From assembly GCF_003261175.1 (NCBI RefSeq), contig NZ_QLNP01000038.1, positions 1-64,000 of the forward strand: a DNA stretch of 64,000 nucleotides. Reading direction: 5' to 3'. This document shows, piece after piece, positions 8,487-17,013 of this stretch. The DNA is from Arthrobacter globiformis (lineage in GTDB: Bacteria > Actinomycetota > Actinomycetes > Actinomycetales > Micrococcaceae). The stretch's first letter is position 1, and every line of letters begins with the position of its first letter. The notes beneath the pieces are model-generated. The model made no database searches. It was not told where the DNA came from and worked only from the letters and a program-made list of their open reading frames with translations. The position numbers and the translations under genes are program-made.

Positions 8487-8510
8487 ACAATAAGTAGCCT
8501 TAGTAATTGT
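8487..8510. promoter_or_regulatory. AT-rich imperfect palindrome before the Rho_N gene
   Basis: ACAATAAGTA, GCC, then TTAGTAATTGT: an imperfect dyad in otherwise GC-rich DNA, 28 bp before the next start codon. It distantly resembles the AGTAAGCATGCTTACT-like sites at 20896, 27277 and 63922 (11 of 16 positions). It probably belongs to the promoter of the 8538-10319 operon. Confidence 0.4.
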
Positions 8511-8537
8511 CAACGTCCTGCACGAGGAGGAATTGCC

Positions 8538-9140
8538 ATGAGCGACAAGCCAGGTAACCAGACGCCGAATACCCCCAACGTCAGCGAAACCGATCTGCGG
8601 GAAATGAAGGTGGATGAGCTCCGCAAGGAGGCGAAGGACGAAAACGTCGGCGGAACCTCGAACATGCGCAAGGAAGAACTGGTGCAGGAAGTTGCCAAAG
8701 CCCGTTCCCAGGGCGAGGGCAACAACGACGGCGGCGCTGACCCTGATGATCTGGGCGCCGGGCCCGAGGGTGGCAAGATCCGGCACGGAGACGCGTCATC
8801 CAGCTCGTTGAAGTATTCGCAGGAGGTCACCTCCACAGAGGACGAACCCGAACGGGAGGGCCGCAGCCTGGCCACGACGCACCACGAGGTCATCAGGCAG
8901 TGGGCCGAGGAACGCGGCGGAAGCCCTGCGACGGTTGAAGGCACCGAACACGGCGACCATCTCGGCGTGCTGCGCATAGATTTTGGCGGCGACGACAGCA
9001 ACCTGCGCCGCGTCAGCTGGGAGGAATGGTTCAAGACGTTTGACGGCCGAGGCTTGAATTTCATCTACCAGGAGCAGCGCACGGACGGAACGCAGTCCAA
9101 CTTCTTCCGTCTTGAAAACCCGGAACGTGAAGACGCCTAG
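8538..9140 (+). CDS. Rho_N-domain (SAP-like) small protein
   Basis: 200 residues. Residues 17-52 (LREMKVDELRKEAKDENV, then MRKEELVQEVAKA) match the Rho termination factor N-terminal helix-extended-helix module, which in isolated form binds nucleic acid. The C-terminal half (HHEVIRQWAEERGG ... LRRVSWEEWFKTFDGRGLNF) resembles a stress-protein domain often found after such modules. The ribosome site GAGGAGGAATTGCC is strong. The last bases overlap the lipoprotein gene, opening a run of four overlapping or closely packed genes. Confidence 0.82.
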   Translation: MSDKPGNQTPNTPNVSETDLREMKVDELRKEAKDENVGGTSNMRKEELVQEVAKARSQGEGNNDGGADPDDLGAGPEGGKIRHGDASSSSLKYSQEVTSTEDEPEREGRSLATTHHEVIRQWAEERGGSPATVEGTEHGDHLGVLRIDFGGDDSNLRRVSWEEWFKTFDGRGLNFIYQEQRTDGTQSNFFRLENPEREDA

Positions 9141-9552
9141 GGGCGCCCCGGTCCTGCGGATCGGGCTCATCGCCCTACTCGCGCTTTCCGGTTGTGCACT
9201 TTCGGGTTGCGCACCGGAGGGAACGGCGGCCTCTCTCGCAGCTGAAGAATTCCACCGGGACGTGGTCAAATCCGACATGACCGCGGCGTGCTCGCTGCTC
9301 CAGTCCAAGACGCGGGAGGAGACAGCGCGCTCCGGTGATGCTGGCAGTTGTGAGGGCCAACTGGAAAAGGCCCAGTTCACGGACCCGGGAAAGCTCCTGA
9401 GCACCGAGCAGTACGGCCGGAACGCCTTCGTGGAGTTCGAGCACGACACCGTCTTCCTGGCCGCCTCCGACGCGGGCTGGAAAATAACGGGTGCCGGTTG
9501 CACCCCCAACGGGGAAGAAGCACCGTACACCTGCGAAGTGGGAGGCAAATAG
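9127..9552 (+). CDS. Small lipoprotein
   Basis: 141 residues from GTG, overlapping the previous gene by 14 bases. A signal peptide ends in the lipobox LLALSGC, followed by a second LSGC five residues on, so the anchored cysteine is one of two. The mature part has four more cysteines (AACSLL, GSCEGQ, GAGCTP, YTCEV) that could pair outside the cell. EEFHRDVVKSDMTAACSLL resembles small actinobacterial lipoproteins of unknown function. Confidence 0.8.
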   Translation: MKTPRGAPVLRIGLIALLALSGCALSGCAPEGTAASLAAEEFHRDVVKSDMTAACSLLQSKTREETARSGDAGSCEGQLEKAQFTDPGKLLSTEQYGRNAFVEFEHDTVFLAASDAGWKITGAGCTPNGEEAPYTCEVGGK

Positions 9553-9553
9553 A

Positions 9554-9637
9554 ATGCGCTGGAGCTTTGCCCTGTATCTCATCCTGATCTTCGGCGGACT
9601 GGCCTACATGGCGGCCATCGGGCTGATTCGGGGATAG
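9554..9637 (+). CDS. 27-residue single-span membrane peptide
   Basis: MRWSFALYLILIFGGLAYMA followed by AIGLIRG is almost entirely one membrane helix with a positive N-terminus. The ATG follows GGGAGGCAAATAGA, an excellent ribosome site that overlaps the end of the lipoprotein gene, and the next gene starts 7 bases after its stop. Tight packing with both neighbours argues that it is translated. A role as accessory subunit of the DUF6766 protein is inference. Confidence 0.65.
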   Translation: MRWSFALYLILIFGGLAYMAAIGLIRG

Positions 9638-9644
9638 GCGGACC

Positions 9645-10319
9645 GTGAAAAAAGCACTCAGAAACAACGGCCTCAGCCTCTTCTTCGGCCTCATCTTCCT
9701 CCTGGCCCTGCTGGGCCAGGCGCTCACCGGCCACGCCCTCTTCAATGAGGAGCAGGTGGCCTCCGGGCTGGAGGAAATCAGCTTCGCGCAGTACCTGGTG
9801 TCGTCGAACTTTGCCGTGGACGTCTCGGAGAACTGGCAGTCCGAGTACCTGCAGTTCCTGCTTTACATCTTCGCGACCATCTGGCTGGTGCAGAAGGGGT
9901 CTCCCGAGTCCAAGGAACTGAACGAGCCCGGCCCGGAGTCGGACAAAGAACAGCTCGTGGGCGAGTACAGCAACGCGAAATCCCCCAAGTGGGCGCGGGT
10001 TTCCGGCTGGCGGCAGACCCTGTACTCCAACTCGCTGGGACTCACCATGGGGCTGATCTTCCTCCTGTCCTGGCTGGTCCAATCGATTGCCGGGAACAGC
10101 AACTACAACCAGGAACAGATCCAGAACTTCCAGCAGCCGGTCAGCTGGGGCGAGTACATCGCATCGCCGGAGTTCTGGAACCGGACCCTGCAGAACTGGC
10201 AGTCCGAGTTCCTCGCCGTCGGTTCCATGGTGGTCCTGTCGATCTACCTCCGCCAGCGCGGCTCCCCGGAGTCCAAGCCCGTGGGCTCGGCGCACGACGA
10301 CACAGGCACCACCGGCTAG
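9645..10319 (+). CDS. DUF6766 membrane protein with internal duplication
   Basis: 224 residues from GTG. Two similar halves are visible. Residues 4-90 contain GLSLFFGLIFLLALLGQALTG, then ENWQSEYLQFLLYI and KGSPESKEL. Residues 120-215 contain SLGLTMGLIFLLSWLVQSIAG, then QNWQSEFLAVGSMV and RGSPESKPV. Each half has two membrane helices, an NWQSE motif and a GSPESK end. DUF6766 proteins are common beside stress genes in Actinobacteria; the function is unknown. It is last in the 8538-10319 gene run. Confidence 0.87.
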   Translation: MKKALRNNGLSLFFGLIFLLALLGQALTGHALFNEEQVASGLEEISFAQYLVSSNFAVDVSENWQSEYLQFLLYIFATIWLVQKGSPESKELNEPGPESDKEQLVGEYSNAKSPKWARVSGWRQTLYSNSLGLTMGLIFLLSWLVQSIAGNSNYNQEQIQNFQQPVSWGEYIASPEFWNRTLQNWQSEFLAVGSMVVLSIYLRQRGSPESKPVGSAHDDTGTTG

Positions 10320-10330
10320 CTAGCGCCGCC

Positions 10331-10618
10331 TCACAGCCCGTCGACTGCCCAGCCTTCCTGGTAATCCGGATGGTCCTTGTAAACGGCGGCGAGGGACATC
10401 AGGACGTACTCGCTGGTGGCGCCGATGGCGGTGGGGACATCGGTGACCAGCGGGACGTTCCCCAGGATGGTCCGTTTGGCCGCGCATTCCGAAAGCACGC
10501 GCCCGGGAGTGAACCAGCCGACGACGGGCCCCGCCGATCCCTCCGTCTCCAGTCCCCGCCGGGCATCCGCCTCGTCCTCGGCGATCCGCGCTTCCAGGAA
10601 ATCGATCAGGTCGGCCAT
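10331..10618 (-). CDS. DUF6221 family protein
   Basis: 95 residues. MADLIDFLEARIAEDEADAR at the start and VLSECAAKRTIL ... DHPDYQEGW at the end are the signature of this actinobacterial family, often found near phage or accessory genes. It is soluble and of unknown function. It converges on the DUF6766 gene with 11 bp between stops. Confidence 0.85.
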   Translation of the reverse strand: MADLIDFLEARIAEDEADARRGLETEGSAGPVVGWFTPGRVLSECAAKRTILGNVPLVTDVPTAIGATSEYVLMSLAAVYKDHPDYQEGWAVDGL

Positions 10619-10690
10619 ATGAAGTCCCTCGCATTCAGCTTGTCTGGGTGATGGTGGTTGTGTTGGACCGTCAATCGGGTCGGAACAGCG

Positions 10691-11254
10691 TCAGGCGTCC
10701 TCCTTCGGGCGGTGCCGTCTCTGCGGACCGAGCGGAACAACCACCACCGGGCGGGTCTGCCGGTGCGTGAGGTGGACCGCCACCGAGCCGAGCAGCAACT
10801 GCTCCAGCCGGGCCCCCACCCTGCCTTCGCGCGTGCCCACCACAATGACCGAGGCATCCGCCGAATCGGCCAGCCGCGCCAGCGCCCGCGCGGGTTCCCC
10901 GACAAGGGTCAGGAGCGACCAGCGGATTCCGGCCTTGCCGAGGACGGCCTGCAGGTGCTCCCTCAGATGGGCGCTCGTTTGCTCTGCGTCGTCAACCGCT
11001 CCCTCCTGCCCGGCGGTTTGCAGCAGGTCCTGGTCGTCCCGTTCGTTGCTGAGGTAGGAGGTGATGTCCACATAGGCACAGATGAGCTTGACGTTCAGGG
11101 AGTACGCCAACCGGGCGGCGCTTTGCACGACGGCGGACGGCTGGCCGGGCACGACGCCGGCCACCACCGGGCCGGCAATACGCTGGGGGACGAATTCGTC
11201 CTCCCCGCCCGGGGAACCGGCCTTCCTTGCTGGCTCATTCATGAGTGATGCCAT
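10691..11254 (-). CDS. Universal stress protein (UspA family)
   Basis: 187 residues, one Usp domain. GPVVAGVVPGQPSAVVQSAA gives strand 1 and helix 1. VGTREGRVGARLEQLLLGSV gives the G-x2-G-x9-G-S ATP-binding pattern, with VVVVPLG as the last strand. The ATP type is therefore likely. The start may instead be the ATG four codons later (MNEPARK). It is divergent from the membrane protein gene that follows. Confidence 0.88.
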   Translation of the reverse strand: MASLMNEPARKAGSPGGEDEFVPQRIAGPVVAGVVPGQPSAVVQSAARLAYSLNVKLICAYVDITSYLSNERDDQDLLQTAGQEGAVDDAEQTSAHLREHLQAVLGKAGIRWSLLTLVGEPARALARLADSADASVIVVGTREGRVGARLEQLLLGSVAVHLTHRQTRPVVVVPLGPQRRHRPKEDA

Positions 11255-11348
11255 TCCACACTGTCCTCACGGCAGATCGGGGTGACTCTCATTGCCAGCC
11301 TACTAGGACCCACTGGCACCGGCGGGCAAGCAGGTGGAGGATGGTCGC

Positions 11349-11822
11349 ATGGCGGAACGTGGAAGTCGCACGCAGGTTGCTGTTGCCGGCTGGCTCTTCG
11401 GGTCCGTCACCGTTGTGCTGGGTCTGGTCATCCACGCTCTGTCCGGCCATCCCGTGCCTGCGTTGCCGATCGTCGTCGCCACCGCCGCGCTGCTGAGCCT
11501 GGCCGGCACAGTCGTCACCCGCTTCGGTGTTCCGAACTGGGCCCTGCTGGTGCTGGCCGGAGTTGGACAGCAGGTCATTCACTGGGCATTCGCATTCTTT
11601 TCCAACCCGTTGGCCACCACCACCCTGGCCGCCCACGGACATGCAGATGCAGCGCAGTTCACCGGTCCCGGCCTGCTGCTTGGAGGTGCGCCAACCCAGC
11701 CCCTGCACGTGCTGCTGTACGCACACGTTGCCGCGGCGCTGCTGACAGGTCTGCTTGTTCAGCGGCTGAATACATCGGACCCGAAGCGGTTCAGCCCGGG
11801 GGCCGCGGCGTACCCCAGATAG
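11349..11822 (+). CDS. Four-helix membrane protein, unknown
   Basis: 157 residues from ATG, preceded by GGTGGAGG. Four hydrophobic segments are visible: GWLFGSVTVVLGLVIHAL, LPIVVATAALLSLAGTVV, NWALLVLAGVGQQVIHWAF and LHVLLYAHVAAALLTGLL. His residues lie in or near the helices and in the AAHGHADA loop, so metal binding is possible. I recognise no family. Its end overlaps the convergent phosphoesterase gene by 64 bases. Confidence 0.65.
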   Translation: MAERGSRTQVAVAGWLFGSVTVVLGLVIHALSGHPVPALPIVVATAALLSLAGTVVTRFGVPNWALLVLAGVGQQVIHWAFAFFSNPLATTTLAAHGHADAAQFTGPGLLLGGAPTQPLHVLLYAHVAAALLTGLLVQRLNTSDPKRFSPGAAAYPR

Positions 11823-12805
11823 GGCAGGCCGAAGGTGTCCTCGATGCTGGCCAGCAGGCTGTAGTGGCTGTACAACCGGTCCGAGGTGGTGCCTGCCCTG
11901 GCCAGCGGTGAAAGCACCAGCGCCCCGATCCGTCCGCCCGCCGCTCCTCCGGGCACCGCGGCGTCCGCGCGTTCCTTCCCCTCCGCCTCGTCGAAGGTGA
12001 TGACCAGCATCCCGTCCTGCTTGTACGCCGGCGAGGCCAGGATCTCCGGAACATGCTCGCGTAGCCATGCGTCCGCGGACACCAGGCCACCTTCCCGCCC
12101 GTCAACGCATGGGTTGTCGTGCCCGTCATTGCACAGGTTGGGGCTGATGTAGGACAGGTTCGGTGTGGTTGCCACGGCTTCGAGATCGGTGGCGAGGTTT
12201 GAGAAGTCGACGTCGTTGGCTTGGCACTCGGGCGACGACGTGATCGCGGCAAAGTACACGAACGGGTTGTGCCGGGTGGCGTACTGGCTGCCCTCCTGGG
12301 CAGCATGGTTCGAATCCGGGGCGCCCGGCTCCGGATGGAGGCACGGGGTGCCCATATCCTCCATGTAGCCCTTCCAGGTCTTCCCTGCCGCGCTCAACTG
12401 GCCGGCAACGGTCTGCACGGACTCGGGGTACACGCAGCCCCGGCCTTTCGCCTGGCCCAGCGGTGCCGTGCCACTCGAGTCAAACGGCTCATAGCCCGGG
12501 CAGTCGCCCTTGGTGGCGGCGTTTGGGCGCTGTCCCGAAATCTGGGCGATGTAGTTGGGTAGGGAGGCATGCCCGATTGCGTAGTACCGGCTCAGCAGCA
12601 CGCCTTGCGGGCGCAGGGTCTGGGACAGGTACTTTGCATCCGACTGGTCGTTCCAGACATCCCGGAAGGACTTGTTCTCCAGGTTGACCACGAACACGTG
12701 CCCCGGCCTTGCCGCCGTGGGCGACGGCGACGGACCAGCTCCGCAGGCAGTAAGGCCCGTGAGCGCGGCCACCACCAGCCAGCGGTTAATCAGGGCAGCT
12801 CGCAT
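11759..12805 (-). CDS. Phosphoesterase / acid phosphatase lipoprotein
   Basis: 348 residues. The ATG at 12805 follows AGAAGGCAGGATTCA and opens a signal peptide ending in the lipobox LTAC. VFVVNLENKSFRDVW is the first metal-binding motif of the phosphoesterase family PF04185 (phospholipase C / acid phosphatase type). GHASLPNYIAQISGQRPN supplies the family His, and MLVITFDEAEG and IGALVLSPLARAGTTSD are later motifs. Anchored outside the membrane, it probably releases phosphate from organic esters; the substrate is unknown. Confidence 0.87.
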   Translation of the reverse strand: MRAALINRWLVVAALTGLTACGAGPSPSPTAARPGHVFVVNLENKSFRDVWNDQSDAKYLSQTLRPQGVLLSRYYAIGHASLPNYIAQISGQRPNAATKGDCPGYEPFDSSGTAPLGQAKGRGCVYPESVQTVAGQLSAAGKTWKGYMEDMGTPCLHPEPGAPDSNHAAQEGSQYATRHNPFVYFAAITSSPECQANDVDFSNLATDLEAVATTPNLSYISPNLCNDGHDNPCVDGREGGLVSADAWLREHVPEILASPAYKQDGMLVITFDEAEGKERADAAVPGGAAGGRIGALVLSPLARAGTTSDRLYSHYSLLASIEDTFGLPYLGYAAAPGLNRFGSDVFSR

Positions 12806-13017
12806 TGAATCCTGCCTTCTGCAGCAGCGTTGGTTCGCGGTCCAGGCTCTAGGTGCAAGCTCCATGCTGGCACCGCTGTCCCGGCAGCAGCATGAAAGAA
12901 AGCTGGGAGTTGTTTGGGAGGGCGCACCACCTTCCTCCGGAAGGCGGGCTGGCTCACGTGTTAAGTTGAATTTGTGGGACAGACCTGTCCTGCGCGCCAG
13001 ACTGAGAGAGCCAATAC

Positions 13018-13641
13018 GTGGAATCGCCGTCGCCAGTCCGAATCCTGACCGTCTGCACGGGCAACATCTGCCGTTCCCCCGTGGCGGAACGCCTGCTCCA
13101 GGCAGGCCTTGACCAGGTGCTCCCCGGCGGCTTCGAGGTGCGCAGCGCCGGAACCCGTGCCCTGGTGGGCGAGCCCGTGCAGCCGCTCTCCGCGGATATC
13201 ATCCACACCTTCGGCGGCACGGCGGAGGGCTTCGCGGCACGCCAGCTGTCGGGCAAGATTCTTCGGAACGTGGACCTGGTCCTCACCATGACGTCGGGGC
13301 ACCGGGGCGAGGTGCTGCAGCTGGATGCCTCGCTGCTGAAGCGCACCTTCACCATCCGCGAGTTTGCCAGGATGCTCGATGTCCTGGAGGAACGTGGGGA
13401 CCAGTTACCCCGGAGCGGCGGCCTTAACGGGGAACGGCTCGCGGCCAACACCAAGCTGTGGCGCAAGCTTCCCGCCCGGGCAGCATCTGTGCGGCACCTC
13501 GCGCTGGCCCCGGACGCCGCGGACAACGACGTCGTCGACCCCTACCGCCGCAGCGACGAGTACTACCGGCAGATGGAAGACGAACTGGCCCCGGCGATCA
13601 TCTCCATCCTGCGTTTCGCCCGGCTGAACGCGCCCTCCTAA
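13018..13641 (+). CDS. Low-molecular-weight protein-tyrosine phosphatase
   Basis: 207 residues from GTG. The phosphate loop CTGNICRSP near the N-terminus is the C-x5-R-S signature. The catalytic Asp lies in VVDPYRRSDEYY. It is longer than the roughly 160-residue classical form because of an insert around 115-150, as in many actinobacterial Wzb-like enzymes. An LCP transferase follows 54 bp downstream, which suggests a link with cell-wall or capsule polymer control. Confidence 0.9.
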   Translation: MESPSPVRILTVCTGNICRSPVAERLLQAGLDQVLPGGFEVRSAGTRALVGEPVQPLSADIIHTFGGTAEGFAARQLSGKILRNVDLVLTMTSGHRGEVLQLDASLLKRTFTIREFARMLDVLEERGDQLPRSGGLNGERLAANTKLWRKLPARAASVRHLALAPDAADNDVVDPYRRSDEYYRQMEDELAPAIISILRFARLNAPS

Positions 13642-13695
13642 AACCGGCCGGCCGCCGTCGTTCTCACGAGCGACTTTTGGTGGTACCGTCCGATC

Positions 13696-14805
13696 ATGAA
13701 ATCCCGGAACAGTCCGGGAGCAGGGGGCAACGGCGACCCCGCTCCAGGCGCCAATGGCGGCGCCAAACCCAAGCGGACCATACGCAACATAGTTTTGGCA
13801 GGGCTGCTGGGGATTGCCTTGGTGGCCGGCGGCTTCCTGTTCAATGTGGCACAGATCTGGAATACCCAGACCGCCAAGACAGAGGTCAGCGCGGCCCCGG
13901 AAACTCCGCCGCAGACGGCCGCACCCTCGCCCAGCAAACCGGCGGCCCAACCGGTGAAGCCGGCGCCAAAACCGGTGAAACCGCCACCCCCGCCCACGCT
14001 GCCGATGAACATCCTGCTCATCGGCAGCGATCACCGTAAAGGTGACGCCCCCACGCCCAACGGCCTGCCGAACCAGCGCTCTGACGTCATGATTCTGGTG
14101 CACCTCGCGGCCGACGGCAGACACGCCTACGGCATCTCGCTCATGCGCGACCTGTGGGTTCCGATCCCTGGGTACGGCGAAGCCAAGATCAACGCCTCGC
14201 TGGAGCAGGGCGGCATGCCGCTCGCCGTGAAAACAGTGGAATCCCTGTTCGGGCAGAAGATCCAGCACTCCGTCATGATCGATTTTGAAGGCTTCAGGGG
14301 AATCACCGAGGCGCTTGGCGGCGTGGATGTGAACGTCCGGGAGGCCTTCACCTCCACGCATGACACGCACCAGCACTTTCCCGCCGGAGTGAACCGGCTC
14401 AAGGGCCAGCGCGCCCTCGAATTCGTCCGCGAACGCTACGCGTTTGCCGACGGTGACTTCCAGCGCGTCGCGAACCAGCAGCTTTTCCTCCGCTCCACGC
14501 TGGGCAAGCTCCTCTCAGCCCGCACCCTGGCGAACCCGGTGACGCTCTATAAGCTGGTCAGCACGGCGTCCAAGTACATCACGGTGGACAAGGGCCTCAA
14601 CGCCGCGACCCTGGCCAGCCTCGCCTACAGCCTGCGCAATGTCCGGGTGGAGGACGCGGTCTCCTTCACGCTTCCGACAGCCGGATTTGGGACCAGCACC
14701 GACGGGCAGTCGATTATTCTGCCGGACTATGGCGCCATGGCCCAGGTTGGGGCGGCGCTGAGGCAGGACCGGGTGGGGCAGTACGCCGCCGCGCTGGGGA
14801 AGTGA
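13696..14805 (+). CDS. LytR-CpsA-Psr (LCP) cell-wall glycopolymer transferase
   Basis: 369 residues. A cytoplasmic tail is followed by one membrane helix (IVLAGLLGIALVAGGFLFNV, about 35-56), then a Pro/Ala/Lys-rich spacer and the LCP domain from NILLIGSDHRKGD (about 110) to the end. RSDVMILVHL, GISLMRDLWVPIPGYG with the conserved Arg, KINASLEQGG and ALEFVRERY are family motifs for pyrophosphate-lipid binding. It attaches teichoic or other glycopolymers to peptidoglycan on the outer face. Confidence 0.92.
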   Translation: MKSRNSPGAGGNGDPAPGANGGAKPKRTIRNIVLAGLLGIALVAGGFLFNVAQIWNTQTAKTEVSAAPETPPQTAAPSPSKPAAQPVKPAPKPVKPPPPPTLPMNILLIGSDHRKGDAPTPNGLPNQRSDVMILVHLAADGRHAYGISLMRDLWVPIPGYGEAKINASLEQGGMPLAVKTVESLFGQKIQHSVMIDFEGFRGITEALGGVDVNVREAFTSTHDTHQHFPAGVNRLKGQRALEFVRERYAFADGDFQRVANQQLFLRSTLGKLLSARTLANPVTLYKLVSTASKYITVDKGLNAATLASLAYSLRNVRVEDAVSFTLPTAGFGTSTDGQSIILPDYGAMAQVGAALRQDRVGQYAAALGK

Positions 14806-14830
14806 GACGCTCGCAGATAAGGGGAATTCG

Positions 14831-14995
14831 ATGAGAAAACTTTTATGGATCATCGTTGCTGTCGCGGTGGCGTTTTTCATCGTGGGTGCCGTCATCAAGG
14901 CGGTGGCCTTCCTGCTGTGGGTGGCGCCCGTCCTCCTGCTGGCGGCCGTGCTGGTGTTCTTCCTCAACCGCTCCGGCGGCAAACGCATCCCCTGA
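14831..14995 (+). CDS. 54-residue two-helix membrane protein
   Basis: MRKLLWIIVAVAVAFFIVGA begins a protein that is nearly all hydrophobic: two helices joined by VIKAVAFLLWVAP and a short basic tail (NRSGGKRIP). AGGGGAATTCG directly precedes the ATG, and it sits 25 bp after the LCP gene on the same strand. Function is unknown. Confidence 0.7.
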   Translation: MRKLLWIIVAVAVAFFIVGAVIKAVAFLLWVAPVLLLAAVLVFFLNRSGGKRIP

Positions 14996-15022
14996 CGCCT
15001 CCTCACATCCTGCCGCCTTCCC

Positions 15023-15050
15023 CGACGCTCTATCACTCCCTGCGGGTTTT
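15023..15050 (+). repeat. Copy 1 of dispersed intergenic repeat
   Basis: Contains GACGCTCTATCAC, TCCCTGC and GGGTTTT. The same order of blocks occurs, inverted, twice at 49501-49572. It lies between the small membrane protein and the histidine phosphatase. Confidence 0.5.
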
Positions 15051-15055
15051 GAGCG

Positions 15056-15090
15056 GACGCTCTCTCACCGGGTGCGAGAGCGTCTCCTGA
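15056..15090 (+). terminator. Hairpin terminator candidate
   Basis: GACGCTCTC pairs with GAGAGCGTC, and inside it CACC pairs with GGTG across one mismatch; TCCTGATT follows. It would end the 13018-14995 transcript. There is no long T-run, so the call is moderate. Confidence 0.5.
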
Positions 15091-15212
15091 TTAGCGGCGA
15101 AAAGTGAGGAAGCGTGTGGCGTTTTGCGGCGGGTGGTTACTCTGCTGACATTCCGGGTACGGCACTAGTAACGTGGAAAATTCGCAGGCCTAGGCTGAAC
15201 GGGAGTGCAATC

Positions 15213-16019
15213 GTGGGACAGAACGGAACCTCCGCTGACGGAACGCACAAGGATGCCCCGGTACCCGCTGCCTGGACCGCCGGTGCCGTGGAACTCATCC
15301 TGATCCGGCACGGCGAGAGCCAGGGCAATGTGGCCGCCACCGACGCAACGGTTTCCGGAGCCGAGGTGATCGCGGTCCCGGCCCGTGATGCCGACGTCGA
15401 ACTCTCCTCCACAGGGCGGGAGCAGGTGACGGCCCTGGGCCGCGCACTGGCGGAGGTTCCCGAGGACCGCCGGCCCGACGTCGTCATTTCCTCCCCGTAC
15501 ATGCGGGCCTACCAGACGGCGGAGATCGCCGTGGAGACGGCGGGCTGGCCCGTCCCCGTCCGCTCGGACGAGCGCCTTCGCGACCGCGAACTGGGCATCC
15601 TTGACATGCTCACCGCCTTTGGCGTGGAAACCCGGCTTCCCCAGGAAGCAGAACGACGGCGGTGGCTGGGCAAGTTCTATTACCGCCCGCCGGGCGGGGA
15701 ATCCTGGGCGGACGTGGCATTGCGGCTGCGCTCCGTGATCGGGGAACTGAACGCGCTGGGCAGCGGCCACCGGGTGATGCTCGTCTGCCATGACGCCGTG
15801 GTCATGCTGTTCCGCTACATCCTCGAAGGCATGTCCGAACGGGAGCTCCTGGACGTGGCCGCCAGCACTCCGGTCCTGAACGCCTCGCTGACCCGCTATG
15901 TGCGGCCGGACGGTGTGGGCCCGTGGACGCTGGACAGTTTCAACGTGGCCGACCACCTCATGGAGCAGGGCGTCGAAGTGACCGAACACTCCGGGGACGC
16001 CAATGTCCACCCGCGCTGA
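15213..16019 (+). CDS. Histidine phosphatase (phosphoglycerate-mutase-like)
   Basis: 268 residues from GTG, preceded by GGGAGTGCAATC; the frame is open further left without similarity. LILIRHGESQGNV holds the phosphoacceptor RHGE. SSPYMRAYQTAEIA and RLRDRELGIL are core motifs, and VCHDAVVMLFRYIL supplies the second catalytic His. It removes phosphate from a small molecule or protein. It overlaps nnrD by 17 bases. Confidence 0.9.
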   Translation: MGQNGTSADGTHKDAPVPAAWTAGAVELILIRHGESQGNVAATDATVSGAEVIAVPARDADVELSSTGREQVTALGRALAEVPEDRRPDVVISSPYMRAYQTAEIAVETAGWPVPVRSDERLRDRELGILDMLTAFGVETRLPQEAERRRWLGKFYYRPPGGESWADVALRLRSVIGELNALGSGHRVMLVCHDAVVMLFRYILEGMSERELLDVAASTPVLNASLTRYVRPDGVGPWTLDSFNVADHLMEQGVEVTEHSGDANVHPR

Positions 16020-16986
16020 GCCTGCCAGGGCGCCTGCCGCAGGCACGGCTGCCACCCTGATCACACCAACGCTGCTGCGGAGCTGGCCGCTGCCCTCGGC
16101 CGGTTCCGACAAATACTCCCGCGGCGCGGTGCTGGTCATCGGCGGCGGGAGGCGGACTCCGGGTGCCGCGTTGCTCGCCGGCACCGCCGCACTGCGCGCC
16201 GGAGCCGGCCGGGTGACACTGGCCGTAGCGGAGTCAGTAGCCGTTCAGCTGGCGGTGACCCTGCCGGAGGCAGGGGTGATCGGACTGCCCCAGTCCGCCG
16301 GCGGTTCCGTGGGTGATGCCGGGCTGGAAAACCTGCTCGAGGACTTCGACGGTGCAGATGCCGTCCTGATCGGCCCGGGCCTGGACGACATCGAGCAGAC
16401 CGAGGCGCTCCTCCGCGGCCTGCTGCGGCATGACTCCTCCCGGGATCCGGGTGATGCTCCAACAATTGTGCTCGACGCCTACGCCCTGGGCGCCCTCCCC
16501 CGGCTGCTTGACGAACTGGGCCCCTGGGCGGGGCGGCTGATCCTCACGCCGAACCCCACCGAGGCCGGGATTTTGCTGGGCGGGGATACCGGGGACTTGG
16601 CGGCCGATGTCGTCGAGCTCGCCCGCAAGTACCGCGGGGTGGTGAGCTGCCAGGGCGTCATAGCCGGACCTCCCGGCATGGGAGACCCCGACGGCGGCGC
16701 ACAGGGAACCGGCTCCCCCGGCGCTGACTCCCCGGACACCGGAGACCACTGGGAAATCACTACCGGATACGGCGGGCTAGGGACGTCCGGCAGCGGCGAC
16801 ATTCTGGCGGGTGCGATTGCCGGGCTCCGTGCGCGGGGCACCAGCGACGCCCAGGCCGCCTGCTGGGGCACGCACCTTCACGCCGCGGCAGGCGATAGGC
16901 TCGCCAGCCGGGTGGGCAGCCTGGGCTATCTGGCTCGGGAACTGGCCGACGAACTGCCCCCGCTCATGATGGAACTGGCCACTTAG
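16003..16986 (+). CDS. nnrD: ADP-dependent NAD(P)H-hydrate dehydratase
   Basis: 327 residues, ribokinase-like fold. SRGAVLVIGGGRRTPGAALL is the N-terminal motif, ADAVLIGPGLDD follows, and GLGTSGSGDILAGAIAGL contains the catalytic GSGD. The enzyme dehydrates damaged NAD(P)H hydrates using ADP. This copy lacks the fused epimerase domain. A Gly/Asp/Pro-rich insert (about 225-247) is unusual. LTPNPTEAG stands where many homologues have TPHxGE. Confidence 0.9.
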   Translation: MSTRAEPARAPAAGTAATLITPTLLRSWPLPSAGSDKYSRGAVLVIGGGRRTPGAALLAGTAALRAGAGRVTLAVAESVAVQLAVTLPEAGVIGLPQSAGGSVGDAGLENLLEDFDGADAVLIGPGLDDIEQTEALLRGLLRHDSSRDPGDAPTIVLDAYALGALPRLLDELGPWAGRLILTPNPTEAGILLGGDTGDLAADVVELARKYRGVVSCQGVIAGPPGMGDPDGGAQGTGSPGADSPDTGDHWEITTGYGGLGTSGSGDILAGAIAGLRARGTSDAQAACWGTHLHAAAGDRLASRVGSLGYLARELADELPPLMMELAT

Positions 16987-17013
16987 GCTGACCCGGCCGC
17001 TCAGGTCACTGGC

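Noticed and set aside
12304-12330. GGTTCGAATCC, which looks like a tRNA T-loop
   Set aside because: It lies inside the phosphoesterase coding sequence and no acceptor or anticodon stems can be formed around it.
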